From Candidatus Phaeomarinibacter sp. (GTDB lineage: Bacteria > Pseudomonadota > Alphaproteobacteria > CGMCC-115125), in contig JANQMQ010000737.1 in assembly GCA_028279995.1 (NCBI GenBank), positions 1-6,725 of the forward strand: DNA of 6,725 nt. Reading direction: 5' to 3'. Both the position numbers and the translations under genes were made by a program. This document shows positions 6,709 to 6,725 of this stretch, in pieces (positions within the stretch are counted from its first letter, which is position 1; every line of letters starts with the position of its first letter). The notes under the pieces are model-generated. The model was given only the letters and a program-made list of their open reading frames with translations, had not been told where the DNA came from and did not search any database.

Positions 6709-6725
6709 CGCGCGCTCTTGTTACC

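Overview
The window reads as high-GC chromosomal DNA, most likely from an alphaproteobacterium. The reasons are GC-rich third codon positions, a proteobacterial Glk-type glucokinase that seems coupled to an upstream gene, and very tight packing. No rRNA, tRNA, CRISPR array, insertion sequence or phage gene was seen, and no taxonomic search could be run.

Layout: (1) A glucokinase gene (26-1009, +) starts in a TGATG overlap with the probable end of an upstream reading frame that leaves the window. (2) A gamma-glutamyltranspeptidase gene (1006-2736, -) converges on it; the two stop codons share the palindrome CTAG. (3) A 193 bp divergent intergenic region (2737-2929) holds a short inverted repeat and weak promoter-like hexamers. 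(4) A P1-family (DmpA-like, MEROPS S58) aminopeptidase gene (2930-3979, +) follows. (5) A DASS/SLC13-family anion symporter gene (3960-5537, -) overlaps the peptidase tail to tail by 20 bp. (6) A lipoprotein gene with a coiled-coil middle and a degenerate OmpA-like C-terminus (5557-6708, -) lies 19 bp upstream of the symporter, probably in the same transcript.

How they may work together: glucokinase feeds glucose 6-phosphate into sugar catabolism, often the Entner-Doudoroff route in this group. The transpeptidase and the P1 peptidase are divergent and both belong to families that mature by self-cleavage. Together they could break down gamma-glutamyl peptides such as glutathione and the short peptides released from them. 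The symporter would import dicarboxylates or similar anions. These links rest on gene proximity and family knowledge only.

I see no convincing new multi-gene system. The least characterised item is the lipoprotein. The most checkable points are the divergent control region, the terminator-free convergent junctions, and the predicted threonine nucleophile of the P1 peptidase.
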